A stretch of DNA of 64,000 nucleotides from Symbiodinium natans (Eukaryota; Sar; Dinophyceae; Suessiales; Symbiodiniaceae). A model generated the notes under the pieces. It made no database searches and was not told the origin of the DNA. It was given only the letters and a program-made list of their open reading frames with translations. Position numbers and translations under genes: made by a program. The stretch lies in assembly GCA_905221605.1 (NCBI GenBank), contig CAJNDS010002078.1, positions 623,001 to 687,000 of the forward strand. The letters are read 5' to 3'. Shown here in pieces: positions 30,917 through 42,957 of the stretch (positions are counted from its first letter, which is position 1; each line of letters begins with the position of its first letter).

Positions 30917-33370
30917 GTTCTTGCGAGATCAGATAGGCTTTGGGGTTTAGAGTTTCAGGGTCTATGGTTTACATCTCACGGTTTAGGGTAGGGGGCTTTG
31001 AGGACTCAGAGGCTTGAGGGCTTTCTCATCCTTAAGAGAATCTGCAGGGTTTAGGGGCTAATTGTTTGGTTCCTCGATCCCCCGCCCCCCAATTTGAAAC
31101 AAAAAACATGTTCCTATGACTTGCATTTGTTAACCTAATCATTGCGGAAGGACGACTCTCGACCCACTCCATGACAGACTCTGCCGGAGCTAATGAGCAG
31201 TATTCTTTTAAAACGGCGCATAAAAATTGCTCCGCCCTGCATGCCATGTCAAATTTAAATGGACTTGAAGTGCCTGCTCCGCTACTCCGTGGTACGGTCA
31301 TGTCAAAGTCACACGGACAAGTTCCGTATTAAGGAGTCGGGGTAAGCAAGTCATCTTGCTACCCTGAGTCTCATTGATGTGTTGCCTAAGGGTTGAGGGT
31401 CATACTGAGAAGCCGGCCAGAATTAGCTGACCAGCTGACAGTGCTCACTATAGCCTCCATGTCATGTCTTGGGATCAATCAAGGCTTCCCTGGGCCCCTA
31501 AACACAAACCCGAAGTCTGAGGTATTGCCGAACGTGCTTCAGGTGTGTCCTCGTTGATTTTTCAGTATGGGTAGAGGGGGACCTTCATTTTGAAAACTCC
31601 CATGTCGTATTTCGTAAGGTATCAGGTACTTCGTTTGAAGGTTTCATGTTGATTCGAGGTTGTGCCGTGCCCCCAACCCCCCTACACCCTCAACCGTGTC
31701 TGGAGGCGCCAAGCTCGGATTAGACGTCACTGCCCTCCCGGACGGATGCCTCCAGGTAGGGCAAACGTTTGCGGCTGAATGGGCTTAACATGCCGGGAGA
31801 GGGGTTTTATGGTTTAGCGTTACGAATTGGGATTTTGTGGGTGCAGAAGTTGTGGAGTATAGTTTTTGTGCCATTTCAACTTTCCACCAACAAGAACCCT
31901 GAGTCAAAACAATATTGGTGGCAGAGGCTTTCAAAGGCTTCCACAGAAGTTGTTTGTCCCTATGTGGGCCGCCTCGGCCGCGGCTGGCTCGAGGAGCACC
32001 CAAGTGAGGCAAACATGAACGAAAGAAGCTTCAAACGCCGGTCAAGCGTCGGGCTTTAGGGCTTCAGAGCTCGAATGTGCAGGGTCAGTGCCCCCATGAT
32101 GGAGCGGCTTCCTTCTAGGGACCCCTTAGGATACGCAAAAAAACCCTTGCAGTAAATGGCCCCCCGCTTCAGGGAAGTTGGGTGCCTCCGATTCGCCTCT
32201 GCCCTCACGCGTCGTCCACACCCTGTGTGGGCATCCAGAAGGTTGTATAGTTGTAAACGCTTGCGCGCGCCGCCTCGGCAGGGGGTGCCAGGAAAGCAAG
32301 GGTGCCCAGGCTCTAGGAAGGAAGGTCCGGGAGTTCTCAAAAAATGCCCAGGGGGGGGTCCCCCCAAAAAACAGCCAAATTCTGAGACTGGGGGGGGGGG
32401 GGTCCCACAGGGCGAAGGGGGGGGGGGGGTCCGCCCGCTCGATGTCATATCGCGATCTTAACTTTCAGGCACCATGCAGGCCACAGTGCTCGCGCCCTGC
32501 TCGCATTTTAGCGATGTAGTGTGACATTATCACCTTCGCGCGGTGCGCATTTCTTGTTCGCACAATCGCACTTCCGCTCCACCACTGTTTGGGATCTACA
32601 CATATATAATCATATATAACAATATATGCTGGAAGATGGAGCGTGTCAGCTTTGAACCATGCCGTGTTTGATGGATCCGTTTAGGCTGAGCTGTGTTCCT
32701 TGACCACATCTCCGCAGCGCAGGTAACTTCGATTGGCCGGGGTCTGGTGCAGGCCTGTTTAGGGTCTGGGGGTTTAGTGGTTCCCTCTACGACGTCCTGT
32801 GAAAAACTGCTTCCATTGCACTTCCCTATGTAGTATTCTTCAACTGGTGGGATCCGAACCACTAAGCAAGGCACCCGCCCCCTCGAAGACCACTATTGGT
32901 CCAGATAAGTTTGGTGAATCGAAGTTTGGAATGTGTTTCAGGGTGTGGTCCCGCTTTGACTGAGGGATTTTTCCCGGACGCTACGAACCCTACTTGGACC
33001 CCAAAGTATCCAGAATACTGGCGTGGAGGCATATGCAGGCAGAGTCTGGGTAAGAGCCTGCTTCTGGTTCTGAAGACACTGAGGGAGGTCCGAAGGTTTT
33101 TTGTGGAGGAACTTGTCGTCTCTTCAAGAGCAAGACCCTTCAGCATTGAGTTGACGAGGAATGGAATCATATCAGTTCTCTGGCGAGCTCAGTCCGAGCA
33201 ACCTGGCAAAAATTGGCCAGAGTCTCCGGACCACGAACCCAAAACCCCCTGAAGTCGTTCGCAGGACCCAAGTCGAACCTCCTTGCGAGCTGTGCAGGAG
33301 ATTCAGGTTTTCGCAATTTGCACAGATGGCCCCTCTTCCAGTCCACCAAACACTGAACCCGACGCCCAGT
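30917..33370. other. stretch upstream of the PDZ exon
   Basis: No certain exon. A frame at 32896-33252 includes LVLKTLREVRRFFVEELVVS and SRARPFSIELTRNG. The second phrase resembles the opening strand of a PDZ domain and may be exon sequence, but its boundaries are not clear. Poly-G runs interleaved with GTCCC lie at 32350-32431. Confidence 0.35.
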
Positions 33371-33383
33371 GTTCCGCACCCAG

Positions 33384-33450
33384 GTGGGGGATCGCATTGT
33401 TCAAGTGAACAGCACCTTTGGCCAGTCTGATGGCCTTTTGGAGGAATGCC
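33384..33450 (+). CDS. PDZ-domain exon (fragment)
   Basis: After the acceptor CACCCAG the frame reads VGDRIVQVNSTFGQSDGLLE then ECL. VGDRIVQVN is the carboxylate-loop-proximal strand motif of PDZ domains (vGDrIv.VNg), and the following helix (..LLEECk) fits too. The upstream AG at 33370 would add FRTQ in frame. The 3' end is not clear. PDZ domains bind C-terminal peptides of partner proteins; dinoflagellates have many PDZ proteins with this wording. Only one exon of the domain is secure; the first strand may lie near 33130-33165. Confidence 0.55.
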
Positions 33451-36400
33451 TGGGACCTACAGAGTCGGCTTTCTTTATGACTTTGGGGACTCATAGTAGC
33501 CGGGGTTCTGGGGATTTAGTACATGATTTCCGGCTGAGTTTGGGAGTCTGGGCTTGTGCTGATCAAGGGTCTTCGCCCGGGGTTTTTGAGGTTGTTGCGC
33601 TGTATGCCCAGACCACCCTAAACCCTAAACACCCCTAAACCCTAAACCCTGAACCCTGTGTTAGCCTCAGAAATCCGACTTCGGGGGATGCTGCGGGTTG
33701 GAGCTCTCCCCACCTTCCCATATTCCGGCTTATCCGAGCCAAGGTTTATATTTTTAGGTGCTTCTGCCTAAGTTTGACAATGTCTATATATCAATATCTC
33801 AGGATACAATATGTCGACACAAATGGGCAAGTGCACTGCGCTCCCCTCGCAATGAGTGAGTTGCAGGGTCTTGAGAAGGGCAAAGCTTGGGGTTTTTAGG
33901 AAGGATGGCCAATTTGAGTTCTGAGCTGTCAGGTCGGAAGAAGAGCAGTCTGATGATTCGCCTGCGCCGAGAAGACGGCAGCAGCACACCATGCACTATC
34001 CATCAGTAGCCCTCGGCCTGGGCATCAGGGAAGCCCTGTCGCTAGTTGGGTAGTGGTTTTCAGAAGTTCTCTTTACAGTTGCTTAGGGTGTTTAGGCATC
34101 CCTGGCTGTCATCTGTTTTTCTTCTTCGGGGCTACAAGGTATAAGTAAGGCATAGGGACCGGATCTCTGAAACAAGGAAGCAGGTGCAGGCCTTTTTATT
34201 TTTGTCAAGTGCCTCTTAGCTGGGGGGTGTTGTTTGAAGCAAGGCTTATAAGTCTTTTAGCTATAGGGTCAATGGTCTGCGACGCATCTTTTTCTTCAAG
34301 CGGCAGCTTTTCCTTCCCGGTGCAGAGTGCATGGAAGTCGGGTCGATGACGCGCAAAGCGGACCCTGAACCCAAACCTTTTGTGAATGGCATGTGTGTAA
34401 GCAACTATGGGCATTCGTTGTGTATACTACTTCGCTTTGTCGGAACTTGGCCTGTGCCAAGGATTTAGCCTCCTTAATTCGGCGACCAAAAAGGAGGCCT
34501 CCCACACGTTCGGGTCGCACGCCAACAACCGGAAACTTTAAACCGCCGGTGTGCAGCCGCACGGTTGTCCAAGACAGCCAGCATCTCATCCTCACCCACG
34601 CTGCTGGTATACACGATCCTGCGACATGCAAACCTTTCAATGGCATGTCATGGTCCAAAACCTATTAAACCTCAAGTTCGCCTTAGCCTTAGACGGCAGT
34701 TATCTCTCCACTCGGAACCCGCGAATCGCGGAAGCTCGCCCCCTCTTTCCGTGTGTGAAGAACAGAAGGATCGGCTGGACTGTCTTGAATCATTCGTGCG
34801 CAGGCTCACCTGCATTCCCGCATTCCCGCATGGGTTCACGTAGGTTTGGATGCATCTGGTGTCGTGTAGATACACAATTCTTGCAGTTAGGCCTGTGCAA
34901 GCTTGCGTGTGCTTGCAATCTTATACGATCCGGTGGCAGAGGGCTCAAGCGAAGCCTGCGAAGATCTTCATATGTTTAAAGCCATGTCCGCTCAGCATCC
35001 TGCCGAGTCTTTGAAGCCGGTGGAGCACCTTGACAGAGGTTTAAAAGTTTACAGGATTACACGGTAATTACAGGGGTCCATGGCGCGTCTGCGGTTTTAA
35101 CATCAGAAAGTGGTCGGCGTGCATTCATAGCCAGAGGGATGAAGGGACAGACATACGCGCACATCATCCCACTGTATGATCGCACACATGCCCTGTACAT
35201 GTCCGAGGATGTATATTTTTATGTCTGCCGGCATGATGTGCCCCCGACCCCCGGCGCTCCCGCTGCCTGCTCCACCTATTTCTCCGTCTGTGGCTATCTA
35301 CCTTTGCATCTAATATCCAGACTCTCCTTTTAGCAAATATACATACCCCACACAAAACTACACACGCACGCGAACAAAAAGAGAGACAACCGCAGCACCG
35401 TACCTGGCCACTGCTGCTGCCCAGATCTGCGCCGTGGTTTTCCTGGGACCACGACCATGATACAAGCATGTACTTAAGCAGGTACCAGCAGGTACAAGCA
35501 GGCAAGGATCATCGAAAAGAGCGATTGGAGCGGCCCTCTGGGCTCTACACCGCAGAGCCCCTGCCCCCCCCCCCCTCCCCCAGGTACATAAATCGCATGC
35601 AGCAGATCGGTCGCCGCCCTTGGGGAGAAGCCTTATAAGACCCAGGGCCTGGCGACATCTGCCCAAGAAACTTGTCCAACAGCCTTCCGCCCAGGCCCTG
35701 ATAAGTCCAAAAGCTGTTCTGATAAAGCATCAGGGTTTACTTAGGGTTTTGGCAGTTGAGGGGTTTAACAAGAGGATCGGTGGATGGTGCCCTATATAAT
35801 TCTCTACAAGGTTGCCCTCGGAGAGATCCTGGGAACCCACCGTGGACAGCGCCGCCACCTTGCAAGAGGTGCACGGGGGTGCAGGGGCTTAACCTTCATG
35901 ATGACTCTATGGTGTGCGTTTTGTTCTTGAGTGTCCGATTCTGCAATCGCGCCATCGTTGTACTCAACCCGAAAAGAAAGAGAATGCAGATGCTGTGGTG
36001 ATCAAAATTTCCCAGTAAGAAACCTTAAACCCTAATAAACCTTAAACCCTAAAGTTGGAACATGTCATGGCAGAGGGGGCCTCTGGGGTCCCTGCCGTCA
36101 GCTCAGCGACTCCCTCCGTGATTTCCGCAGCGAGATCAATTCACAGCACCTTGTCTGCAGGCCCTGGAGTTGTTTAGGGTTTGGGGTTTGGGGTTTAGGG
36201 TTTGGGGTTTAGGGTTCAGGGTTTAGGGTTGAAAGTTTAAAAAACCCTTGCTGTGGATGCCACCATCGGCGGTGCAGAACCCTGCAGTTTGCTAGCAGCC
36301 AGTGTCTTCAGCTTGCTCTCTGGCTGTCCAGATTTAAGGTTTTCGAAGCACAAGGAGCTCTTGGTGGACTTGACTCAGCAGGTCCTGGGGTCCCGGGTTC

Positions 36401-36830
36401 TGCTTCAGGCTTGAGAATTTCGTTCGGGCCCAGTGGGCCCAGGTTGGGGGTTTGTGTCTTTTTGTTGTTCCGCTTAAGGGCTTTTACGTGTTAAGTTACA
36501 GTTGGTTGCAGGGGAAGCAATTTACAGGTTTCGCTGGGTTTTGTAATGGATTCCGCCGGGTTCTTCGCTGGATTTTTGATGCACATTCAAGCATGTGGTT
36601 TTGCAGGAAAATACCAATAGGTCGCATTTCGCTGGAAATTGCCATGTGTATCCCGGTTTTCTCTGTGGCTGATGCATAGGGAGCATGAGCCCTTGGATAT
36701 GTGGCCTGCCGTTCTCCACCCCGAATCGGAGAAGCACTTGTTTAAGGCGTGACGCTCTTCGCCATGTTCTAGTTGATGATTGAGATCTATATGGATCTAC
36801 GCAGCTCAGGGACTCGTGCTTGGATAGCGT
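33451..36830. other. gene-poor stretch
   Basis: A frame within 33905-34010 (MANLSSELSGRKKSSLMIRL) is coding-like but isolated. Overlapping frames on both strands around 34300-34980 are not recognisable. Telomere-like tracts lie at 33615-33660 and 36176-36232, and poly-C at 35566-35577. The first copy of dispersed repeat family B lies at its right end. Confidence 0.4.
36519..36685. repeat. dispersed repeat family B, copy 1
   Basis: A segment with TTCGCTGGGTTTTGTAATGG, GGGTTCTTCGCTGG, TTCAAGCATGTGG and GGTCGCATTTCGCTGGAAA. The same series of phrases in the same order and orientation occurs at 63098-63255. By eye identity is roughly 80%. No ORF is shared. Confidence 0.8.
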
Positions 36831-36906
36831 TTGCAACATGTCGTGATGGAATGTGTGCTCATAGTGTGCTCATGCACCCAAAGGTGCTGCGTGGCTACAG
36901 TTCCAC

Positions 36907-37263
36907 ATGTCATGTCTCTTTCCATCCGAGCTGGTCTGCCCCACCCGCGTCTCCACGAGCCTGCCCTCGCAAGCCAGAAAAGGCGGGGTTGGATTTGGTC
37001 ACTTGTCAAGACAGCCACTGCCATCTCTGACAGAGATATCGGCAGCGCCAGCTCAGAGAAAGGACAAGAGATACTTGGCCGAAGCACCAGCGCACCGGCG
37101 GCAAACCAGTGGGCCGCCTCCACTGGACGTCACCGAACGGAACTTGCCAATTCCCCCGATGGCCGCGCTCAGCTCATCTTCAAAGCACCGCTACGAGCCG
37201 GAAACCTCATCCTACTGGGTGGTGAACTTTCACTTTCAGTTTCACGCGGCGAAGTCAGCCTGA
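36907..37263 (+). CDS. hypothetical ORF, ambiguous frame
   Basis: Two overlapping + frames (36831-37286 and 36907-37263) are both protein-like. I slightly prefer the second, which has more G/C at third positions and ends KHRYEPETSSYWVVNFHFQF then HAAKSA. The first ends LILLGGELSLSVSRGEVSL. No family is recognised for either. The segment 36980-37280 stands out as coding-like, but whether it is an exon is open. Confidence 0.3.
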   Translation: MSCLFPSELVCPTRVSTSLPSQARKGGVGFGHLSRQPLPSLTEISAAPAQRKDKRYLAEAPAHRRQTSGPPPLDVTERNLPIPPMAALSSSSKHRYEPETSSYWVVNFHFQFHAAKSA

Positions 37264-40061
37264 CAGGCTTTGTAGCCCGGCACTAGCTGTGCTCAGCACA
37301 TCCACCACAAAATTGCAACAGTATTCTATGGGGGTCGTTCCAGTGCGAGCACCCATGACCAGCGAAGGACTGCAAAAACATCATGTGTGACGAGAGTTAT
37401 TTTGTACTTTGAATCCCTTCACGCTGGACACGTAGTGACTACTTCATAAGCAAGGGCAGAACAAGCATGCTTGAATCACTACAGCCTGCCGAATATTCGG
37501 CGGACCCCATTCTGTCCATTCTGCTGAGATATTGAGGCTTCGTTCCGCACATCCTAAGCCGCGGATCTGAGATAGATACGTGTGCCGCAGGTGCAAGAGC
37601 TGGCCGCAGTCAGGGTCTGCCGGTTGCAGCCACATGCCCGCACATCTTGGTGGATGCGTTGGAGTTTGTTTCTTCCTTGCCGGGGGATCCAGGCTTCGAA
37701 TTTAGGGCCAAGGTCAGGCTTGTAGGATGTATTGGACGGGTTCTCAATCAAGAGATGGAGGGCTTTATAGGCTCGTGAGAAATGTGTTTTTTCCAATCGG
37801 TTCGAGGGGTGCTGAGCGGCGCTTGGAGCAGCGCCGGTACCAGCAACATTGCAAAACGCCTTCAATCCGACAGTGGTTTTGTTGATGCTGTGGGGTTTGG
37901 AATTGTCCCCTGCTTCCAGAATACAGGACACCCTGAACTTCAGAGTCTTGGTTTCTTTGTCGTGTAGTGGTTCAGGGTCCCTACTGCATCTGGACGGCCC
38001 GCCGGAGGTCAAACCCGAGAAATGACGGGTCCATGGCGCAATCCATGGATTTGGACCAGGCATGGGTTAATTAGTTTGGTGGGGGGGGGGGGGGACTTTG
38101 GGGCGGGGGGTTTAGGATTTCAGTGTTTAGGTTTTAAAGCAGGCGTTGGGGCCTTTGGGGGTTGGGTAAACAACCAAACGGTTCGTTCTGAGTACAGAGT
38201 TACATCGGGATATGGAAAAATCGGACCCTTGGTAGCAACATTTGCTGCATTTGGGACCTCTGGAGAGGGGTCTGCACATGTGGGTTGTGGAGGCTTGTGG
38301 ATTTCATGCGAATCACGGGTTCGGGTTTTTCGGACAACTCAGCAAGTTTCTTCAACCCTCTATGGCCTACGGGGGGTTTACCGGCCGTTCAGCATCAACA
38401 CTTCCCCTCCCAGCAACCAAAACCCCTCCCAGCAACCAAAACCCCTCCCTGGCCGGACCTTTGTCCGAACCACACCCCGAAGCACTGGAGTTCTGGAGGC
38501 AAGCCGCTTCATGAGGGCTCCTGGTCCTCACTTGTCTTCCTCCATCGGCACCACCGCAAGCTCCAGAGGAGGATCCGCACGCGGCTTTGAATCTATTGAA
38601 CGAGAGCGAAAAAACTTTATGGATATTGAGGTTTGGGCTTAGTGGCTTCTTGTGTGAGCAATTAGTGGTGCGCACGTATCGACAGGCAACGCAGGGAAGA
38701 CCCTGTCTAATCCCCATACATGTCACTATACTCCTCCTTGGGAGCGGGGGGGGGGGGGCGGGGGCGACGTTTCGGGAAGGATCAGGCGTACAGAGGGCTG
38801 GGGAAGTGAATGGTCGGTGGCCACCATGCGCTAGACAGCATGGGTTCTGCAAACTTGGGATAAGTTCTGTGGCTCAAGGGTTGCGTTGTTAGTTCAACTG
38901 CAGTGGGGCTCGAGTTGATGAAGCCCCAAAACAGCCATCAGCTTGGACAGGACTGCTTGTTCCCCCCGGCCGCCTGGCATTTCAGCTTCAGGGTGCTGAG
39001 CGCGGCAGACGTGGGTCACAAAGGTTCTTCGAAACCCTGAGTGGGGGATGATTTGGTTTTTCCCTGCACCGCAAAGCCCTTATTCCTTGAGTCCTGAATC
39101 GCCTCCCGGTGAGAGCACGAGTCACATACAACATGCCCTTCATCTTTAAGGCACGCAGGGAACCAGCGCTCTTGTTCGTCGGCAGATCTCAGGACCCCAG
39201 TTCCGCACCCCTTTCGTTGGGCATAGAAGGCGAAGCTTCAATAAAAGCGACCCCGCCCTCCCACAACCCTGGTCGGTAACTTTCAGAGTGTCCAAAGCAA
39301 ACCCAAGCCATCGACCCTTTAAACCCTAAATGATCCTAAACCCGAAATTCTCCTAAACCTTTAACCCTTAACCCTAAATCATCCTCAACCATCCTAAGCC
39401 CCTTGAGCCTAAAGTTCTTGCCTCAGGTCGGGAGGTCGAGCTGCCTCAAACGTGCCTCTTCCACGTCAGCGGAGGTGATTTTTGATTTTGGGGCCTCGGG
39501 GAGCACTGAATCTGCCTTTCTTCGTCTTGACAGGCGGAAACGAAAGGCACGTTCCGCCGAAGACGAGTGGACATGTTGCTCTAATCTAAACCCTACTTGT
39601 AGGATCCTTCGCAAGCCAAGGCTCTAACGTTACTAACATCTTGGAAGTTTCTTGAGCCCGAAGCCCCAAGAAGCCTGCAGCCTACGCCAGTCTATATCTT
39701 GGGATCTACGGAGTCAAGACACTCAGTCCGCTGTAGGGTTTACATGGAACAGCGGATGAAGGGACTTGGATCCTAAGGACCAGGTCCATCGAAACCCTGC
39801 TTCTACAGATTCTTATAATGTGGGAACACGTCTTGTCTTGGCCAGGACAGCATCCCGGATGTGCTAAGCTGCTTACTAACCCCCTCCCCCCCCCCCCAAC
39901 TGGCCCTGGGACTTAGGTACCCGAAGAGAGCGAGCAAGAGTGGCGAAGCCGACCTCTTTGACATGAAGGCGAAGGCAGGGGCTGCAAATACTTGAGGTCA
40001 GGCCCCTCCCCAAGACCCCATGGCTCGGCCTCACTCGTATGGAGCCCCACAATGCCAAACC

Positions 40062-40145
40062 CTTAGTAGGGTATGAGGGAACGGGGCCCTGTGTATACCC
40101 TTTGAGGGATTAGATAGGGCCCTAGTTCCCTCATTCCCTACTAAG
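40062..40145. repeat. 84-bp inverted-repeat element (MITE-like)
   Basis: The arms CTTAGTAGGGTATGAGGGAA (40062-40081) and TTCCCTCATTCCCTACTAAG (40126-40145) match as inverted complements at 19 of 20 positions. Just inside both is GGGCCCT/AGGGCCC. Flanks on both sides read AACC, which could be a 4-bp target duplication. However, the right flank AACCAGC is shared with related right-end sequences at 41495-41513 and 52964-52982, so it may be part of the repeat. Confidence 0.7.
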
Positions 40146-40149
40146 AACC

Positions 40150-40552
40150 AGCCACTTAAGCCCGTTAACAGCCCCAATTATTGCTGCGACTTGGACAAGT
40201 CATGGTCCATGCAAGAGCGGGTGCAGGCCTATAGCTCCGATGGGAGTCCCGAATGATTCTACTCAGGTTCCTTTTTTCAAGAGCTGCATGCTGCATCAAA
40301 CATTTGTTAGCAGCACTTTGTGGCATGCTTGCGATCCGGGAGTCATGTGTCTAATGATGGTACGAAGGCCTTGAAAAACATGGACGGGAGTGGCGAAAGG
40401 AGACGGGGTAACTGAGTAACACCCAGGATCAGATCCCGCACAGCACTTCTCAGCTCCTTCATCCATCACTTTGGAATTTCCTGCACCCGGCCTCGCTGTG
40501 CGCACCTAGGAAAACACATGCCAGTAGCTTGCTGCAGCACACAAACTTGTAA
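40150..40552. repeat. dispersed repeat family C, copy 1
   Basis: It shares ordered phrases with 63711-64000: TTGCTGCRA, GTCATGGTCCAT, CAAGAGCGGGTGCAGGCCTA, GCTGCATCAAACAT, ATCACTTTGGAA-TTCCTGC and GGAAAACACATG. Copy 1 is longer by an internal segment (about 40306-40460) that copy 2 lacks. Confidence 0.8.
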
Positions 40553-42156
40553 TGTGCTGGGCCTCGGCAACCATGTCTATCTTTGCCGGTTCCGAACACT
40601 GTAGTACCCTGATTTGAGGGTATAGGGCCGCACACCCCGAGTACAAAAACGTCCCCCGAACTCCCAATCAGGGTCTGTATTGGGGGGTGTACTCTGTAAC
40701 TCCTATTGCTTACACCAAACAACAAAAGTGTTCAGCATGATTTCTCCGGCGCCCCTTAAACCCCTGTATGAGCCTTCAACACCCCTGAACCTCCGCATGC
40801 GGACCCGTGCCCAGTTCTCCGGCTTTTTTGCCAAGCAGAGTTCCTCACAGATGCGGCTTGACTCAAGCGTTTGGGGTTTGGGGAGACAGGGATCCAGGTG
40901 AAGGGTTTGCGATGTCGAGGGATTGCGGGTGTATAAGAATCACGAGTTTAGGAAGTGGGGATGTGGGAATGGATGGTCATGCATCGCTGTCAACAGCTAC
41001 ATCCCCCGACATGTAGATCTGCACGCAGACTCACAATGTAAGCAGCAGGCCACTCAGATGACAAGTTGAGGCACTGAGTCCCCTGCCCTGCGTGAATCAA
41101 TGTAAGCGACGCCGCAGGGCGATCTCATTTTTTCCGAGATCTTTGTGCTCCTGATGTAGCACAGGTTGAATCTGTACCTGAATCACAACTGCCAGCTTGA
41201 ATCTCACAAGTCAAGGCCGCACTCAGACATCGAGGCCACTCTTCATTCCTTCGAGCTTTATTGCTGACTGCACGACAACTCCCACATGGCACCCGCCTCG
41301 TGTTTTTCTCAGAGCCAAACCGTAGAGAAAGGGACCCCAGTTAAGCCATCATACTTACAGGATCCTGCATCACTCCGCATGTACGTGCCGTTCTCCACAA
41401 TGGCTTTGATCTGGGGCTTGCGGTTAGCAAGTGCTATAAAAGTTGAGAAGAGGGGCTGATATACTTCGAGTGCCCAGAACTGTAGGATAGACATTCCCCA
41501 CTAAGAACCAGCACTAAATCCGAGGAGCGGAAGCGTGTGGGCTGGCAGGCAAGGGGGAGGGGGTGGGGAGGGGGGGGGGGGGGGGCAGGCCCCTAAGCCC
41601 CAAGCCAACCCTCATCCCTACACCCCTGAACCCTAAACCTTAAAAACAACTTGGCCTATAGGCCTGAGCTCTCGACTCTAGCAGGCGTTTGGTTCTAGGG
41701 CTGCTTAGTGCTTGTGATGCCTTTCAGGATCTCCAGTATTCTGCAATGCTTAGTATGTAAGCCCCATGACAGGTACGCGACTGTTAGCAATCGAGTTCCC
41801 CACGCCCCTCATCAAATTATCAACGTTGCACGCGCACGCGGGTGATGCAGGGTTTCGATCATTTGCGCATGCCTTTTCTGAGCATTGTAGGGCGGGCAAT
41901 ATCAAGGTTTGGAAGGGATGACTGTTATGATACAAGCAGCACCTTGGAAGTTCGTAAGGCCAGGCCAAGCTCAAAACACAGGCCCTTTTGCGCGTGTCAT
42001 TGGCCAGGATTGTCTCGTCCAAAGCCTTTGTCATCGCCACCGCCTTCTTGCAGCTCATCCTGTGAATTCAGCCTCTCACTTGGTGGGTCTGTGTCGGGAT
42101 AGATGGCGGCCACGACGCATAGCCATAATTCGACAAGAGTTTGCAACCTGCAGAGA

Positions 42157-42243
42157 GAGCTCAGGATTTTCCTCAATCTGGTGCTGCTGGGGGCCGAGGT
42201 CGGGTGCATCTGGATCTTCGTGGGGTTCGCACCTCTTGTGCTG
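42157..42243 (+). CDS. possible transmembrane exon upstream of the channel
   Basis: After CCTGCAG the frame reads RELRIFLNLVLLGAEVGCIW then IFVGFAPLVL, a strongly hydrophobic segment of about 26 residues that could cross the membrane. It is on the same strand and about 600 bases upstream of the S2 exon. It could be S1 or part of an earlier domain of the channel, but it lacks diagnostic residues. It could also be chance. Confidence 0.25.
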
Positions 42244-42809
42244 TAAGAGTACCCTTCAAACCAGTACTTGTAAGTCTACGGACAAGGAGATCTTCGAGCA
42301 ACACTTCAAGCCGCAAAATGAAAGAATCTTACGCTGTCGCTTTGTCCTTCCGACTGCGCTGGCAACTTGACTGCGATGCTTACAGTATCGTGAGAGCGAC
42401 TGTAACCCTTCCGGCGAAACGTCTTGCGATAGCTGCTACGAGAATTGGTATAGGTCCATGGTCGACCGTTTTCTTCGGCAGTAGCACCAGCAGCAGCACG
42501 CGCAAGCCAGCGAAGCAAAGAGCTTCCAGCAAACTCCACGAAGGCTTCACACAAAAAACTGCCTCTCATTTTGAAAAGGTGGATGCCTCTGCCAGCCTTC
42601 CTTCCGACGAGCGGCTGCACGGCTTCTACGCGCCCTGTGTGGACAGTTGGTCTCAGTCGAGAGGATCGAGAGGGTGAGACGTTTTTGTAGGCTGAGGATG
42701 TAGGAGTGCATTGGGTTCGCTCCAATGCAGCATACCTGCTACTGCGCCTTTTCTGGGCAGCCTCCACGCCACAATGTATTTGCACAGTCAAACCTGTCGG
42801 GTCACACAG

Positions 42810-42957
42810 ACGTACTTGCTGTGTTTCACGACCCGCGGCTCCTTCGATGAGCTCTTCCGTGCTCCAGGATTGAGCTCAGCCAAGGTACTCAACATGATCA
42901 TTGTGGCGTTGTTCGTTGTCGAGATCGCTTTAAAGTTCGCGGCATACACGTGCAAAG
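42810..42957 (+). CDS. channel exon 1: S1-S2 loop and S2
   Basis: After CACACAG, in phase 0, it encodes TYLLCFTTRGSFDELFRAPG and then KVLNMIIVALFVVEIALKFA, the S2 helix with its conserved acidic residue (E). It ends AAAG before GTGGCT, a GT donor. Its last G joins the GA of the next exon to give KGFF. Confidence 0.75.

Larger units (their letters stand above)
37287..42156. other. gene-poor stretch upstream of the channel gene
   Basis: No supported gene. Poly-G near 38081-38093, 38748-38757 and 41570-41585; poly-C near 39886-39897; CCCTAAA-like fragments near 36022-36052, 39320-39385 and 41620-41640. The hairpin element and dispersed repeat C are listed separately. Confidence 0.45.

Noticed and set aside
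32820-32880. Possible tRNA (GGTTCGGATCC on the minus strand)
   Set aside because: The T-arm-like phrase is present, but no matching acceptor stem, D-arm or anticodon arm could be folded by eye.
38022-38642. 206-residue ORF
   Set aside because: It is built over poly-G, TTTAGG remnants and a direct CCCAGCAACCAAAACCCCT repeat; composition is not protein-like.
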